A stretch of 64,000 nucleotides of DNA from Piscinibacter gummiphilus (GCF_032681285.1 NZ_CP136336.1:62001-126000); one strand, 5' to 3'. Shown: positions 28,901 to 37,742, numbered from the stretch's first letter. Numbers and translations are program-made. The notes: a model not told the origin generated them from the sequence alone.

Positions 28901-31686
28901 ACGACGACCGCATCGACGTGCTGCCCGAGAAGAAGAGCTACCAGCCCGGCGAGACCGCGAAGCTCCAGGTGCGCATGCCTTTCCGCGAAGCGACGGCGCT
29001 CGTGAGCGTGGAGCGTGAAGGCATCCTCTCGACGCAGGTCGTCACGCTGCGCGGCGACGACCCGACGGTGGAGCTCAAGATCGACAAGGCCTGGGGCCCC
29101 AACGTCTACGTGAGCGTGCTCGCACTGCGCGGTCGCATCCGCGAGGTGCCGTGGTATTCGTTCTTCACGTGGGGCTGGAAGGAGCCGATGAACTGGGTGC
29201 GCTCGTTCTGGTACGAGGGGCGCGAGTACCAGGCGCCGACCGCGATGGTCGATCTGTCGAAGCCGGCATTCAAGCTCGGCGTGGCGGCGCTCGAAGTGGG
29301 CATCGCCGAGCACAAGCTGCAGGTCACGGTCACGCCCGACAAGCCGCAGTACGCCATCCGCCAGAAGGCAAGCGTGCGCGTGAAGGTGGTGAAGGACGGC
29401 AAGCCGCTGGCCGGCACCGAGGTCGCGTTCGCCGCGGTCGACGAAGGTTTGCTGGCGTTGAAGCCGAATGACTCGTGGGACCTGCTGCATGCGCTGATCC
29501 AGCAGCGGGCCTGGGGCGTGCAGACGGCCACCGGCCAGAGCGAGATCATCGGCCGCCGCCACTACGGCCGCAAAGCCGTGGCCGCGGGCGGGGGTGGCGG
29601 CAAGAACCCGACGCGCGAGCTTTTCGACACCTTGCTCCTGTGGAAGGACCGGGTGGTGCTCGACGGCAACGGCGAGGCGGTGATCGAAGTACCCATCAAC
29701 GATTCGCTCACCAGCTTCTCGCTGGTGGCGATTGCCGACGCGGGGGTGCAGCAGTTCGGCACCGGCAGCGCGAGCATCCGTGTCACGCAGGACCTGCAGG
29801 TGCTGCCTGGCCTGCCGCCGCTGGTGCGTGAGGGTGACCAGTTCAGCGCGATGCTGACGCTGCGCAACACCACGACCCGCGAGATGAAGGTGCGCGTCGC
29901 GCTGCAAGGCATGGCGCGTGTCGGCGACGACATCGCCCGCACGCCGATTGCGCTCACGCCGCAGGAAGTGGCCATTCCCGCGGGCAGCGCGAAGGAGCTG
30001 ACCTGGGGTGTGGCGGTGCCACCCGAGGCGCTGAGCATCGCGTGGGAGGCGACGGCCGATGAAGTCGGAGGTGAGAAAGCGAAAGACCGCGTGAAGGTCA
30101 CGCAGCTCGTGAGCCCAGCCGTGCCCGTGCGGGTGCTGCAGGCCACGCTGCAGCAGCTCGACGGGCCCGTCGCGATGCCGGTCGCGGCGCCGGCCGATGC
30201 GCTGCCTGAAAGCGGTGTCAAGCGCGGTGGCTTGACTGTCGCCGTGCAACCGCGCCTCACCGGCGCCTTGCCCGGCATCCGCCGCTACTTCGAGACCTAC
30301 CCCTTCATCTGTCTGGAACAGAAGACCTCGAAGGCGGTGGGCCTGAAAGACGCGAAGCTGTGGGCGGCCGTCGCCAACGCGCTGCCGACCTACCTCGACA
30401 GCGATGGCCTGGCGAGCTACTTCCCGCCGCGTGCCGACGACGGTGCACGCGGCAGCGACCGCCTCACCGCCTACGTGATCGCGGCCACGCACGAGGCGGG
30501 CTTCGAGCTGCCCTCGTCGGCGCAGGCGCTGATGCTGGACGGGCTCACCGCGTTCGTGGAAGGCCGCATCGAGCGCAAATTCTGGTCGCCGCGCGCCGAC
30601 CTCGACGTGCGCAAGCTCGCCGCCATCGAAGCGCTGTCGCGCCACGGCCGCGCGCAGCCCAAGATGCTGGGCTCGATCAACCTCACGCCCAACCAGTGGC
30701 CCACCGCGGCGGTGATCGACTGGCTGCAGATCCTCAAGCGCGTGAAAGGCATCCCCGATCAGGCCAAGCGTCTGGAAGAGGCGCAGCAGATCCTGCGTGG
30801 CCGCCTCACCTACGCCGGCACCACGCTGCGCTTCAGCAACGAAGAGGGTGACTTCTGGTGGTGGCTGATGGACAGCGCCGATGCCAACGCGGCGCGCCTC
30901 ATCCTCGCGGTGCTCGACGAGCCGGGCTGGAAGGACGACCTGCCGCGCATGGTGGTCGGCAGCCTCGGCCGCCAGCGCCACGGCGCGTGGCTCACCACCA
31001 CCGCCAACCTCTGGGGCTCGCTCGCGCTCGACAAGTTCGCCGCCAAGTTCGAGTCGGTGAAGATCGCCGGCAGCACGGTGGCAAGTGTGGAGGGAAGCAA
31101 GCCTGCGAGCATCGACTGGGCGCGCCAGCCCGAAGGCGGCGCCGCGCTGCTGGCCTGGCCCGAGAAGGGCGGCACGCTCAACGTCGCGCAACAAGGCAGT
31201 GGCAAGCCGTGGTTGACGGTGCAAAGCCTGGCGGCCATCCCGCTCAAGGCCCCGCTGCGCGCCGGCTACAGCATCACGCGCAGCGTGAGCGCGGTGGAGC
31301 AGAAGGACAAGGCCAGGTGGTCGCGCGGCGACGTGATGCGCGTGCGCCTGGAAGTCGAGGCGCAGAGCGACATGACCTGGGTGGTCGTGAGCGACCCGGT
31401 GCCCGGGGGCGCCACGCTGCTGGGCTCGGGCCTGGGGCGTGACTCGTCCATCGCCACGTCCGGCGAGAAGCAAAGCGGCGCCGCCTGGCCGGCGTTCGAG
31501 GAGCGCAGCTTCGAGGCCTTCCGCAGCTACTTTGACTACCTGCCCAAGGGCAAGCACGTGATCGAGTACACCGTGCGGCTCAACAACGGCGGCAGGTTTT
31601 CGCTGCCTCCTTCGCGGGTGGAGGCGATGTATGCGCCCGAGAGCTTCGGCGAGCTGCCGAATGCGGCGCTGGAGGTGGCACCGTGA
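25948..31686 (+). CDS. Bacterial alpha-2-macroglobulin, thioester-containing
   Basis: This is a 1912-aa periplasmic protease trap. A signal peptide ends at about residue 26 (TAHAA). MG-type beta domains follow, then the bait/ANA region and the thioester domain with the reactive motif CLEQ at Cys1455-Gln1458, inside a helical segment beginning PFICLEQKTSKAVG. The arrangement matches E. coli YfhM. Unlike YfhM there is no lipobox cysteine at the signal-peptide end, so it may be soluble in the periplasm. AAGGAGG lies upstream of the ATG. The stop overlaps the pbpC start by 4 bases. It presumably protects the envelope from host or competitor proteases while PBP1C repairs peptidoglycan. Confidence 0.94.
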   Translation: MHRLKTATHRACVALYIAALGATAHAATVTSVSPQGEVAQVRQVVVKFSEPVVPFGDLRQPDPFNLSCEGPVPKGAGRWSDDRVWLYDFQEQVPPGTRCTLKARSEWKPLKGSFASANHSFSTGGPAVSATQPYAGAQIEEDQHFLLRLTGPAVESTVLANARCEIEGIGERVPVRIITGAVRDEVLKARRLTKDAARWLLVACQRPLPADTPVRLVWGAGIAAQANPQVLTRTEQRYSFRVRKPFTAEFSCERERAEAPCLPIRPMSLRFSAPVPRATAEAVRLKPASGSAIKPQFDKDDTAAEVSEVRFPTPLPESMAMTVELPREVKDAAGRTLANAGSFPLKVATGDAPPIAKFAAAPFGVIEWGEREADAMLPVTLRHVQGDLRSGAASGAVRIKTLRSDADILAWYGKLARAHERDHESREVSLLAQAPNTQRLDLPKLQGGDPRPFEVVGIPLPEPGYHVVEIESRRLGESLLDKKAPMYVRTGVLVTNLGVHFKLGRENSLVFVTTLDRGKPVGDADVAVYDCAGRRQWAGRTDARGLARVDKALLQREVDCEGEGGYFVTARKAMDKGATDLAFVFSHWQKGVEPWRFSHPTSLDPEPDLRAHTVFDRTLLRAGETVSMKHFIRREISAGLAMLPAAELPTRMKIIHQGSGQEYVQPLSWNGARSASSTWNIPGAAKLGVYDVVLERPSAKDDGLQRRWASGSFRVEEFRLPLVDARVSGPKTVAVAPKELPVNVQLNYFSGGGMGQAPARLTALLRERSAGMPGYDEFNFGPPRETNRDDDEPRSEQGKLVADKLPLTTDRNGAATVTLKELPPITRPSELITELTFNDPNGEVQTASTRIELWPSAVVLGLKTGSWASNRGRVLFQALALDTAGKPIKGQKVEVRGRLAQVISTRKRMVGGFYAYDNRTETKDLGVLCSGSSDDRGLVLCDAALDTAGQVELIAQAKDGNGNLVQAASSVWITKQGELWFAQDNDDRIDVLPEKKSYQPGETAKLQVRMPFREATALVSVEREGILSTQVVTLRGDDPTVELKIDKAWGPNVYVSVLALRGRIREVPWYSFFTWGWKEPMNWVRSFWYEGREYQAPTAMVDLSKPAFKLGVAALEVGIAEHKLQVTVTPDKPQYAIRQKASVRVKVVKDGKPLAGTEVAFAAVDEGLLALKPNDSWDLLHALIQQRAWGVQTATGQSEIIGRRHYGRKAVAAGGGGGKNPTRELFDTLLLWKDRVVLDGNGEAVIEVPINDSLTSFSLVAIADAGVQQFGTGSASIRVTQDLQVLPGLPPLVREGDQFSAMLTLRNTTTREMKVRVALQGMARVGDDIARTPIALTPQEVAIPAGSAKELTWGVAVPPEALSIAWEATADEVGGEKAKDRVKVTQLVSPAVPVRVLQATLQQLDGPVAMPVAAPADALPESGVKRGGLTVAVQPRLTGALPGIRRYFETYPFICLEQKTSKAVGLKDAKLWAAVANALPTYLDSDGLASYFPPRADDGARGSDRLTAYVIAATHEAGFELPSSAQALMLDGLTAFVEGRIERKFWSPRADLDVRKLAAIEALSRHGRAQPKMLGSINLTPNQWPTAAVIDWLQILKRVKGIPDQAKRLEEAQQILRGRLTYAGTTLRFSNEEGDFWWWLMDSADANAARLILAVLDEPGWKDDLPRMVVGSLGRQRHGAWLTTTANLWGSLALDKFAAKFESVKIAGSTVASVEGSKPASIDWARQPEGGAALLAWPEKGGTLNVAQQGSGKPWLTVQSLAAIPLKAPLRAGYSITRSVSAVEQKDKARWSRGDVMRVRLEVEAQSDMTWVVVSDPVPGGATLLGSGLGRDSSIATSGEKQSGAAWPAFEERSFEAFRSYFDYLPKGKHVIEYTVRLNNGGRFSLPPSRVEAMYAPESFGELPNAALEVAP

Positions 31687-33782
31687 AAGCCGCGGCACTG
31701 CTGCTCGCGATCGGCCTGAGCGCCGGGGCAGCGCATGCGGTGCCGAGCTTTGCGGAGGTGAAGGCCGGGCACAAGCCGTCTGACGTGACGCTGCTCGACC
31801 GCACCGGCATGCCCATCCAGACCGTGCGCGTCGACAAGACCGTGCGCCGCCTGCCCTGGGTGCCGCTCACCGACATCTCGCCCGCGCTGCTGCACGCCAT
31901 CGTGCTCAGCGAAGACCAGCGCTTCTACCAGCACAGCGGTGTGGACTGGAGCGCGGTGGCGCAAAGTGCCTGGGCCAACGTGTGGAACACGCGCACCCGT
32001 GGCGCTTCGACGCTCACCATGCAGCTGGCCGGACTGCTCGACGAGGACCTCGCCCGCCCGACCGGCGGCCGCAGCGTCACGCAGAAGCTCGGCCAGGCCG
32101 TCACCGCCTCGCGGCTCGAATCGCGCTGGAAGAAGAGCGAGATCCTCGAGGCCTATCTCAACCGTGTGGCGTTCCGCGGCGAGCTGGTCGGGGTGGCCGC
32201 CCTGTCGCAAACGCTCTTCGGCAAACACCCGAGCGGCCTCGATGCGCAGGAGGCGGCCCTCGCCGCCGCCCTGCTGCGCAGCCCCAACGCCGACGCCGAC
32301 ACCGCCGCGCGCCGCGCCTGCGGCGTGCTGCAACAGCAGAAGCTCGACTGCGCCGGCGTGGTGGCGCTCGCGCACGGCGCCTTCCGCAAGCGCGGCGGCA
32401 TGGTGCTCGGCGAGCAGCTCGCGCCGCACTTCGCGCGCCAGCTCACGCTCGGCCAGCCCGTCGTGCGCACCACGCTCGACGCGCGCCTGCAGCGCTTCGC
32501 GATTGCCACGCTGCGCCGCCACCTGGCCGAGCTCAACGGCCGCAACGTCGAAGACGGCGCCGTGCTGGTGCTCGACAACAAGACCGGCGACGTGTTGGCC
32601 TGGGTGGGCAGCAGTGGCGCGCTGTCGGACGCGGCCCAGGTGGACGGGGTGGTGTCGCGCCGCCAGGCGGGCTCCACGCTCAAGCCCTTCCTCTACGGCC
32701 TCGCGTTCGAGCGCCGCCTCATCACGCCGGCCAGCCTGCTCGACGATTCGCCGGCACAGATCGCCACGACGAGTGGCCTCTACCTACCGCAGAACTACGA
32801 CAAGACCTTCAAGGGCTGGGTCAGCGCACGCACCGCGCTCGGCGCCAGCCTCAACGTGCCAGCGGTGCGCGTGGGGGCAATGCTCGGGCCCGAGGCGGTG
32901 CTGTCGCGGCTGAACGCGCTCGGTTTCGCGCTGCCGGAATCGGCCGGCTTCTACGGGCACGCGCTGGCGCTGGGTGGGGCCGATGTGAGCCTGCTCGCGT
33001 TGACGAATGCGTACCGCAGCCTCGCCAACGGGGGCGTGTACGCGCCGGTCGCCATCGCGTCGCCTGCGACACCGCGGCCGATCGCGGATCCGGCTGCCAC
33101 CTACCTCGTCACCGACATCCTCTCCGACAACGCTGCGCGCGCGCAGACCTTCGGCCTCGACAGCGCCCTCGTCACCCCCGGCTTCGCGGCGGTGAAGACC
33201 GGCACCAGCAAGGACATGCGCGACAACTGGTGCATCGGCTACACCGATCGCTACACCGTGGGCGTGTGGGTGGGCAATGCGAGTGGCGAGGCCATGCACC
33301 AGGTGAGCGGCGTGAGCGGTGCGGCGCCGATCTGGCAGGCGGTGGTGCGGCATCTGCATGACGGGCGGGTGTCGAAGCGGCCGGCGGTGCCCAAGGGCGT
33401 CGTCGGCGAGCGGGTGCAACTGGCCGGCGGTGCCGAGCCGCCGCGCGACGAGGTCTTCCTCGTCGGCACCACACAGACGCGCTGGCAGCCGAGCGGCCAG
33501 ATGCAGGCGCGCCAGCGCTACGGCATCACGAGCCCGCGCGACGGCAGCCTCTTCGCCATCGACCCGGACATGCCGCCGCGCGCGCAGCGCATCCACTTCG
33601 AGGGCGAACACGGCACCTGGGTGCTCGATGGCAAACGTGTCGGCGAAGGCCCGCGCCTCAGCTGGTCGCCGTGGCCGGGCCGCCACGAGCTGGCGCTCGT
33701 CGGCCGCGACAGCCGTGAAATCCAGCGCGTGCGCTTCGAAGTGCGTGGCGCGGGTGTGAAGACGGCGCACCTTTCGCGCTGA
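31683..33782 (+). CDS. pbpC: Penicillin-binding protein 1C (bifunctional class A PBP)
   Basis: This 699-aa enzyme combines a GT51 glycosyltransferase domain (~50-240; catalytic Glu77 in SEDQRFYQHSGVDW) with a transpeptidase domain (~290-560): Ser331 and Lys334 in GSTLKPF, SLN at 389-391 and KTGTSK at 505. A C-terminal PBP1C-specific beta domain (~610-699) follows. The GTG start overlaps the A2M stop, giving tight coupling as in E. coli yfhM-pbpC. The N-terminus (MKAAALLLAIGLSAGAAHA) looks like a cleavable signal peptide rather than a typical anchor, which is odd for a class A PBP. PBP1C is thought to act in peptidoglycan repair. Confidence 0.95.
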   Translation: MKAAALLLAIGLSAGAAHAVPSFAEVKAGHKPSDVTLLDRTGMPIQTVRVDKTVRRLPWVPLTDISPALLHAIVLSEDQRFYQHSGVDWSAVAQSAWANVWNTRTRGASTLTMQLAGLLDEDLARPTGGRSVTQKLGQAVTASRLESRWKKSEILEAYLNRVAFRGELVGVAALSQTLFGKHPSGLDAQEAALAAALLRSPNADADTAARRACGVLQQQKLDCAGVVALAHGAFRKRGGMVLGEQLAPHFARQLTLGQPVVRTTLDARLQRFAIATLRRHLAELNGRNVEDGAVLVLDNKTGDVLAWVGSSGALSDAAQVDGVVSRRQAGSTLKPFLYGLAFERRLITPASLLDDSPAQIATTSGLYLPQNYDKTFKGWVSARTALGASLNVPAVRVGAMLGPEAVLSRLNALGFALPESAGFYGHALALGGADVSLLALTNAYRSLANGGVYAPVAIASPATPRPIADPAATYLVTDILSDNAARAQTFGLDSALVTPGFAAVKTGTSKDMRDNWCIGYTDRYTVGVWVGNASGEAMHQVSGVSGAAPIWQAVVRHLHDGRVSKRPAVPKGVVGERVQLAGGAEPPRDEVFLVGTTQTRWQPSGQMQARQRYGITSPRDGSLFAIDPDMPPRAQRIHFEGEHGTWVLDGKRVGEGPRLSWSPWPGRHELALVGRDSREIQRVRFEVRGAGVKTAHLSR

Positions 33783-33866
33783 GCTCACGCTAATATCCGC
33801 GAGCCCTGCGGCTTGCAGGGCACGTCGCTCGGACGGTTCCGGGCGCCTACGTGAAAGTTCAATCCA
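33783..33866 (+). promoter_or_regulatory. Candidate promoter and 5' hairpin before the aminotransferase
   Basis: TAATAT at 33791-33796 could be a -10 element, but no good -35 is seen. GCCCTGC (33803-33809) pairs with GCAGGGC (33815-33821) around a five-base loop and lacks a T tract, so it is not a clear terminator. Confidence 0.35.
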
Positions 33867-35075
33867 ATGTCTGCTTCAGGCAAGCGCCGCTTTGCGCGCA
33901 TCGATCGCCTTCCCCCCTACGTCTTCAACATCACGGCCGAGCTGAAGCTCGCCGCGCGCCGCCGAGGCGAAGACATCATCGACATGAGCATGGGCAACCC
34001 CGACGGGGCCACGCCGCAGCACATCGTCAGCAAGCTCGCCGAGGTCGCGCAGCGGCCCGACACCCACGGCTACTCGGCCAGCAAGGGCATCCCGCGCCTG
34101 CGCCGTGCGATCTCGCACTGGTACCGCGACCGCTATGGCGTGGAGATCGATGCCGACCACGAGGCCATCGTCACCATCGGCTCGAAGGAAGGCCTCGCGC
34201 ACCTGATGCTCGCCACGCTCGACCGCGGCGACACCGTGCTCGTGCCCGACCCGAGCTACCCCATCCACATCTACGGCGCGGTGATCGCCGGGGCCGACAT
34301 CCGCTCGGTGCCGCTGGTGCCGGGCGTCGACTTCTTTGCCGAGCTGGAGCGTGCCATCCGCGGCAGCTACCCCAAGCCCAAGATGATGGTGCTGGGTTTT
34401 CCGTCGAACCCGACGGCGCAGTGCGTGGAGCTGGACTTCTTCGAGCGCGTGATCGCGCTCGCGAAGAAGCACGACATCTTCGTCGTGCACGACCTCGCGT
34501 ATGCCGACATCGTGTTCGACGGCTGGAAGGCACCCTCGATCATGCAGGTGCCGGGCGCGAAAGACATCGCGGTCGAGTTCTTCACGCTCAGCAAGAGCTA
34601 CAACATGGCCGGCTGGCGCGTGGGCTTCATGGTGGGCAACCGCGAGCTGGTGGCGGCGCTCGCGCGCATCAAGAGTTATCACGACTACGGCACCTTCACG
34701 CCGCTGCAGGTTGCGGCCATTGCGGCACTGGAAGGTGACCAGCAGTGCGTGAAGGACATCGCCCTGCAGTACCAGAAGCGCCGCGACGTGCTGGTCAAGG
34801 GCCTGCGCGAGGCCGGTTGGGACGTCGAATGCCCCAAGGCCTCGATGTACATCTGGGCTCAGATTCCCGAGCGCTACCGCGCGATGGGCTCGCTCGAATT
34901 CGCCAAGCTGCTGCTGGAAAAGGCCAAGGTCAGCGTGTCACCCGGCATCGGCTTCGGCGACCACGGCGACGATCATGTGCGCTTCGCGCTGATCGAAAAC
35001 GAGTCGCGCATCCGGCAGGCCGTCCGAGGCATCAAGAGCATGCTGAAAGAGCCGGCCACGACACAGCCAGCGTAG
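33867..35075 (+). CDS. alaC: Pyridoxal-phosphate aminotransferase, AlaC-like alanine transaminase
   Basis: This 402-aa fold-type I aminotransferase has DMSMGNPDG near residue 39, PSYPIHIYG near 130, NPTAQCVE and the PLP Lys243 in [11 protein letters not shown]. These features match AlaC (YfdZ), which makes alanine from pyruvate and glutamate; LL-diaminopimelate aminotransferase is a close relative and an alternative. The ATG at 33867 is used. It is convergent with the small membrane protein gene, whose stop lies 16 bases away. Confidence 0.88.
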   Translation: MSASGKRRFARIDRLPPYVFNITAELKLAARRRGEDIIDMSMGNPDGATPQHIVSKLAEVAQRPDTHGYSASKGIPRLRRAISHWYRDRYGVEIDADHEAIVTIGSKEGLAHLMLATLDRGDTVLVPDPSYPIHIYGAVIAGADIRSVPLVPGVDFFAELERAIRGSYPKPKMMVLGFPSNPTAQCVELDFFERVIALAKKHDIFVVHDLAYADIVFDGWKAPSIMQVPGAKDIAVEFFTLSKSYNMAGWRVGFMVGNRELVAALARIKSYHDYGTFTPLQVAAIAALEGDQQCVKDIALQYQKRRDVLVKGLREAGWDVECPKASMYIWAQIPERYRAMGSLEFAKLLLEKAKVSVSPGIGFGDHGDDHVRFALIENESRIRQAVRGIKSMLKEPATTQPA

Positions 35076-35091
35076 CGACTGAGGGCCGTGA

Positions 35092-35448
35092 TCAGCGGCT
35101 CTGGAACAACCGTTCCAGAGCCGTGTCGATGACGACACCGCACAGGCTGTAGATCAGCGAGCCGATCAGCGCCGCGCCGAAGCCCGTGACCGCCATGCCG
35201 GAGAGCAGCTCGGCGGCGAAATAGAACATGAGCGCGTTGATCACGAAGAGGAAGAGCCCGAGCGTGATCACGGTGACCGGCAGCGTCAGCAGCACCAGCA
35301 GCGGGCGCAGCAGCGCATTCAGCAGTCCCAGCACCAGCGCCGCGATCATGGCGGACTGGAAGCTCTTGACGGTGACGCCGGGGTAGACATGGGCCACCAG
35401 CAGCAGGGCGGCGGCGAGCAACAGCCAGCGGACGAGCATCTTGATCAT
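35092..35448 (-). CDS. Small integral membrane protein, phage holin 4 superfamily (PF04020-like)
   Basis: This 118-aa inner-membrane protein has four hydrophobic segments (LLLAAALLLVAHV, MIAALVLGLLNALL, VITLGLFLFVINALM, AALIGSLIYSLCG), the layout of the YvlD-like PF04020 family. Despite the family name there are no phage genes around it, and it is a housekeeping membrane protein of unknown function. The ATG at 35448 is chosen because a hydrophobic segment begins right after it; 35439 is also possible. Its 3' end contains a perfect inverted repeat. Divergent to tonB across a Fur-like site. Confidence 0.78.
   Translation of the reverse strand: MIKMLVRWLLLAAALLLVAHVYPGVTVKSFQSAMIAALVLGLLNALLRPLLVLLTLPVTVITLGLFLFVINALMFYFAAELLSGMAVTGFGAALIGSLIYSLCGVVIDTALERLFQSR
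35096..35123. repeat. Perfect 12-bp inverted repeat over the end of the membrane-protein gene
   Basis: CGGCTCTGGAAC and GTTCCAGAGCCG flank a four-base loop (aacc). It overlaps the last codons of the leftward gene and lies 20 bases downstream of the aminotransferase stop. With no T tract on either strand it is at most a Rho-stabilising or mRNA 3'-end hairpin shared by convergent genes. Confidence 0.7.
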
Positions 35449-35485
35449 GGGCGCAAAGCATAGCCGCGAGTCCCATCCGAATCTC

Positions 35486-35505
35486 AAATACGAATCGTTC
35501 TCATT
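35486..35505 (+). promoter_or_regulatory. Fur-box-like operator upstream of tonB
   Basis: AAATACGAATCGTTCTCATT is an imperfect match to the Fur consensus; its reverse complement reads AATGAGAACGATTCGTATTT, close to known TGAGAAnnATT Fur sites. It lies 57 bases before the tonB ATG in the only intergenic region of the iron locus start. Iron repression is predicted. Confidence 0.68.
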
Positions 35506-35561
35506 AGTGATACACTAGCGCAACCCGCTGCCCCGCCAGCCGCTTCTCGTCGTTGCGCTCC

Positions 35562-36287
35562 ATGCCCCCCATCGCTGCTCAAGACGCATTGCCCGACCCG
35601 CTCGCCGCGATGGCAGCGCTGCGCATGCCGCTGCAGCGCCGAGAGGGTCTGAGCAAGGCGCAGCACCGCGCGGTGGTGGCCGCCATCGCGGCGGTGCACG
35701 TGGCCGGCATCTGGGGCGTCCTGCAAGTGCCCGTGGTGCGCGCCACGGTCCTCGAGGCGGCGCCGATCTTCGTGAACCTGCTGGCGCCACCGGCACCACC
35801 GTCGCCGCCGCCTCCCCCACCGCCTGAAGTGAAGCCTGTGGTGAAAGCGCCTGAGCCGCGGGTCATCGCCGCGGCACCCTCGCCGGCGCCCGCCCCATTC
35901 GAAGCGCCGCCCGCCCCCGAGGTGCCGCCGCCGCCCGCGCCGGTGGTCACGCAGGCACCGCCCGCACCGCCTGCGCCTCCGGCACCGCCTGCGCCGCCAC
36001 CTCCGCCGCCGCAGATTCCCGCCTCTGAGCTTCGCTATCTGGTCCCGCCGAAGCTCGTGTACCCGTCCCTATCACGGCGCAACAAGGAATACGGCGAGGT
36101 GCTGCTGCGCATCGAGACGGATGCGCAAGGTCGACTCGTCCAGGTGACGGTGGCGAAGTCCTCCGGCTTTCCGCTGCTCGACGAAGCGGCCGTCGTCGCG
36201 ATGCGCGCAGCCAAGTTCAAGCCCCATGCCATCAACGGCGTGCCCGTGGGCATACGGGCCGAAACCACGCTTGCCTTTGACCTCTGA
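35562..36287 (+). CDS. tonB: Energy transducer TonB
   Basis: TonB links the ExbBD proton channel to outer-membrane receptors. The 241-aa protein has one membrane anchor (~residues 38-58), a long Pro-rich periplasm-spanning region (~75-150, with PPAPPAPPAPP repeats) and a C-terminal TonB domain with YPSLSRRNKEYGEVLLRI and AKFKPHAINGVPVG. The ATG at 35562 is preferred over an in-frame TTG nine bases upstream. Its downstream neighbours exbB and exbD form the standard operon, and the Fur-like site upstream fits iron control. Confidence 0.95.
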   Translation: MPPIAAQDALPDPLAAMAALRMPLQRREGLSKAQHRAVVAAIAAVHVAGIWGVLQVPVVRATVLEAAPIFVNLLAPPAPPSPPPPPPPEVKPVVKAPEPRVIAAAPSPAPAPFEAPPAPEVPPPPAPVVTQAPPAPPAPPAPPAPPPPPPQIPASELRYLVPPKLVYPSLSRRNKEYGEVLLRIETDAQGRLVQVTVAKSSGFPLLDEAAVVAMRAAKFKPHAINGVPVGIRAETTLAFDL

Positions 36288-36307
36288 ATCCTTCTGATCC
36301 ACCCACC

Positions 36308-37045
36308 ATGAATGCAGACACCTCCTTGGGCTTCGCCCACTTCATTGCCCAGAGCGACGCGGTCGGCAAGACCTTGCTCGCGATCCTGGTGCTGATGTCC
36401 GTGGTCTCCTGGGCCATCATCGCGATCAAGGGCCTGACGCTGCTCGCCCGCAAGAAGCGCAGCGAGGCGTTCCTGTCGTTCTTCTGGAACGCGAGCTCGC
36501 TCGACGCGGTGGCCTCCGAGATCGTGACGCACGGCGCCAACGATCCGTTCTCGCACCTCACCAGCCACGCGATGAGCGCCCGCGCGCACCATGCGAAGTA
36601 CGGCGCCGCGAAGCTGGAAGAAGCCGGCACCGCCGGTGACTTCGTCACCCGCACCATCAAGAAGGTGCTCGACGAAGAAACCACGCGCCTCGAAAACGGC
36701 CTCGCGATGCTCGCGACCGTCGGCGCCACGGCTCCCTTCGTCGGCCTCTTCGGCACCGTGTGGGGCGTGTACCACGCGCTGGTCGCCATCGGCATGAGCG
36801 GCGCCGGCACGCTCGACAAGGTGGCCGGCCCCGTGGGCGAAGCGCTCATCATGACGGGCCTCGGCCTCGCGGTCGCGATCCCCGCGGTGATGGGCTACAA
36901 CTGGCTCACCCGCGCCAACCGCGTGATCCTCTCCAAGCTCGACGCCTTCGCCTACGAGCTGCACACGTTCGTGTCGATGGGCCAGCCCTTGTCGGGCGAG
37001 GTCGTGCCGCTGCGCAACGGCACGCCGGCCCGCGCCGCCGCCTGA
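36308..37045 (+). CDS. exbB: Biopolymer transport protein ExbB (MotA/TolQ/ExbB proton channel)
   Basis: This is the pentameric proton-channel subunit that powers TonB. The 245 aa contain three membrane segments (~20-42, ~140-165, ~175-200). The conserved LENGLAMLATVGATAPFVGL segment and GLFGTVWGVYHAL match ExbB/TolQ. It lies 20 bases after tonB and 13 before exbD. Confidence 0.96.
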   Translation: MNADTSLGFAHFIAQSDAVGKTLLAILVLMSVVSWAIIAIKGLTLLARKKRSEAFLSFFWNASSLDAVASEIVTHGANDPFSHLTSHAMSARAHHAKYGAAKLEEAGTAGDFVTRTIKKVLDEETTRLENGLAMLATVGATAPFVGLFGTVWGVYHALVAIGMSGAGTLDKVAGPVGEALIMTGLGLAVAIPAVMGYNWLTRANRVILSKLDAFAYELHTFVSMGQPLSGEVVPLRNGTPARAAA

Positions 37046-37058
37046 CGAGGAGCGCGAC

Positions 37059-37478
37059 ATGGCTTTCGCAAGCTTCGACAACCGCAGCGCCGGCGCGCCC
37101 ATGGCCGAGATCAACATGGTGCCGCTGATCGACGTGATGCTGGTGCTGCTGGTGATCTTCATCGTGACCGCGCCGCTGCTCACGCAGGCCGTGAAGCTCG
37201 AGCTGCCCAAGGCCAGCTCGCAGCCCAACGTCACGCAGGCCGACAAGATCGAGTTCGGCATCGACGCCAACGGCGGGCTCTTCTGGAACGGCGAGCCGGT
37301 GGAGCGTGCCGAGGCCGCGCGCCGTTTCGCCGTCGAGAGCCAGCGGCAGCCGCAGCCCGAAGTGCATCTCAAAGCCGACCAGGCCGTGGCCTACCGCGTG
37401 GTCGCGCAGACCCTGGCCGATGCATCCAAGGCCGGCCTCACCAAGGTCGGTTTCATCAGCGAGCCCGAACAACCGTGA
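37059..37478 (+). CDS. exbD: Biopolymer transport protein ExbD
   Basis: This is the 139-aa partner of ExbB. A single membrane helix (VPLIDVMLVLLVIFIVTAP) carries the proton-relay Asp25, followed by a periplasmic domain. It starts with MAFASFDN after a GAGG-type ribosome-binding site, and its stop overlaps the hemP start. Confidence 0.96.
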   Translation: MAFASFDNRSAGAPMAEINMVPLIDVMLVLLVIFIVTAPLLTQAVKLELPKASSQPNVTQADKIEFGIDANGGLFWNGEPVERAEAARRFAVESQRQPQPEVHLKADQAVAYRVVAQTLADASKAGLTKVGFISEPEQP

Positions 37479-37669
37479 ACGACGCCCCGCCGCCGATCGA
37501 CCGGCCTGTGCTGCACGAGGCACAGCCTGCCGAGCGTGCGCAACAGGCCGAGCCGCGCATCTCCAGTCGTCAGCTGCTGGGCGATTCGAAGGAGGTGCTG
37601 ATCGAGCACCGTGGCGCCATCTACCGCTTGCGCGAGACCTCGCTCGGCAAGCTCATCCTCACCAAGTAA
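37475..37669 (+). CDS. hemP: Hemin uptake protein HemP
   Basis: This 64-aa protein has the HemP/HmuP core at residues ~28-64: RISSRQLLGDSKEVLIEHRG then YRLRETSLGKLILTK. In Bradyrhizobium and Burkholderia, HmuP/HemP is a transcriptional co-activator of heme or iron uptake genes. Start is the GTG at 37475, overlapping the exbD stop (GTGA), so translation is coupled. It is unusual that no heme receptor follows; the next gene is a catecholate-type receptor. Confidence 0.93.
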   Translation: MNDAPPPIDRPVLHEAQPAERAQQAEPRISSRQLLGDSKEVLIEHRGAIYRLRETSLGKLILTK

Positions 37670-37742
37670 CGACATACCAACACGCCAGCACAGCCAGCCC
37701 GTCGCCGCCAGCCAGTGCCTCACCGACAACCTGGAGATCCCT

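Noticed and set aside
27127..31698. Very long open frame antisense to the alpha-2-macroglobulin gene
   Set aside because: Composition is typical of an antisense shadow in GC-rich coding DNA (His/Arg/Gln/Glu-rich, no domains), while the sense strand has clear A2M motifs.
35092..35448. Prophage remnant suggested by the holin-type membrane protein
   Set aside because: PF04020 proteins are housekeeping membrane proteins, and no lysis, integrase or structural phage gene is nearby.
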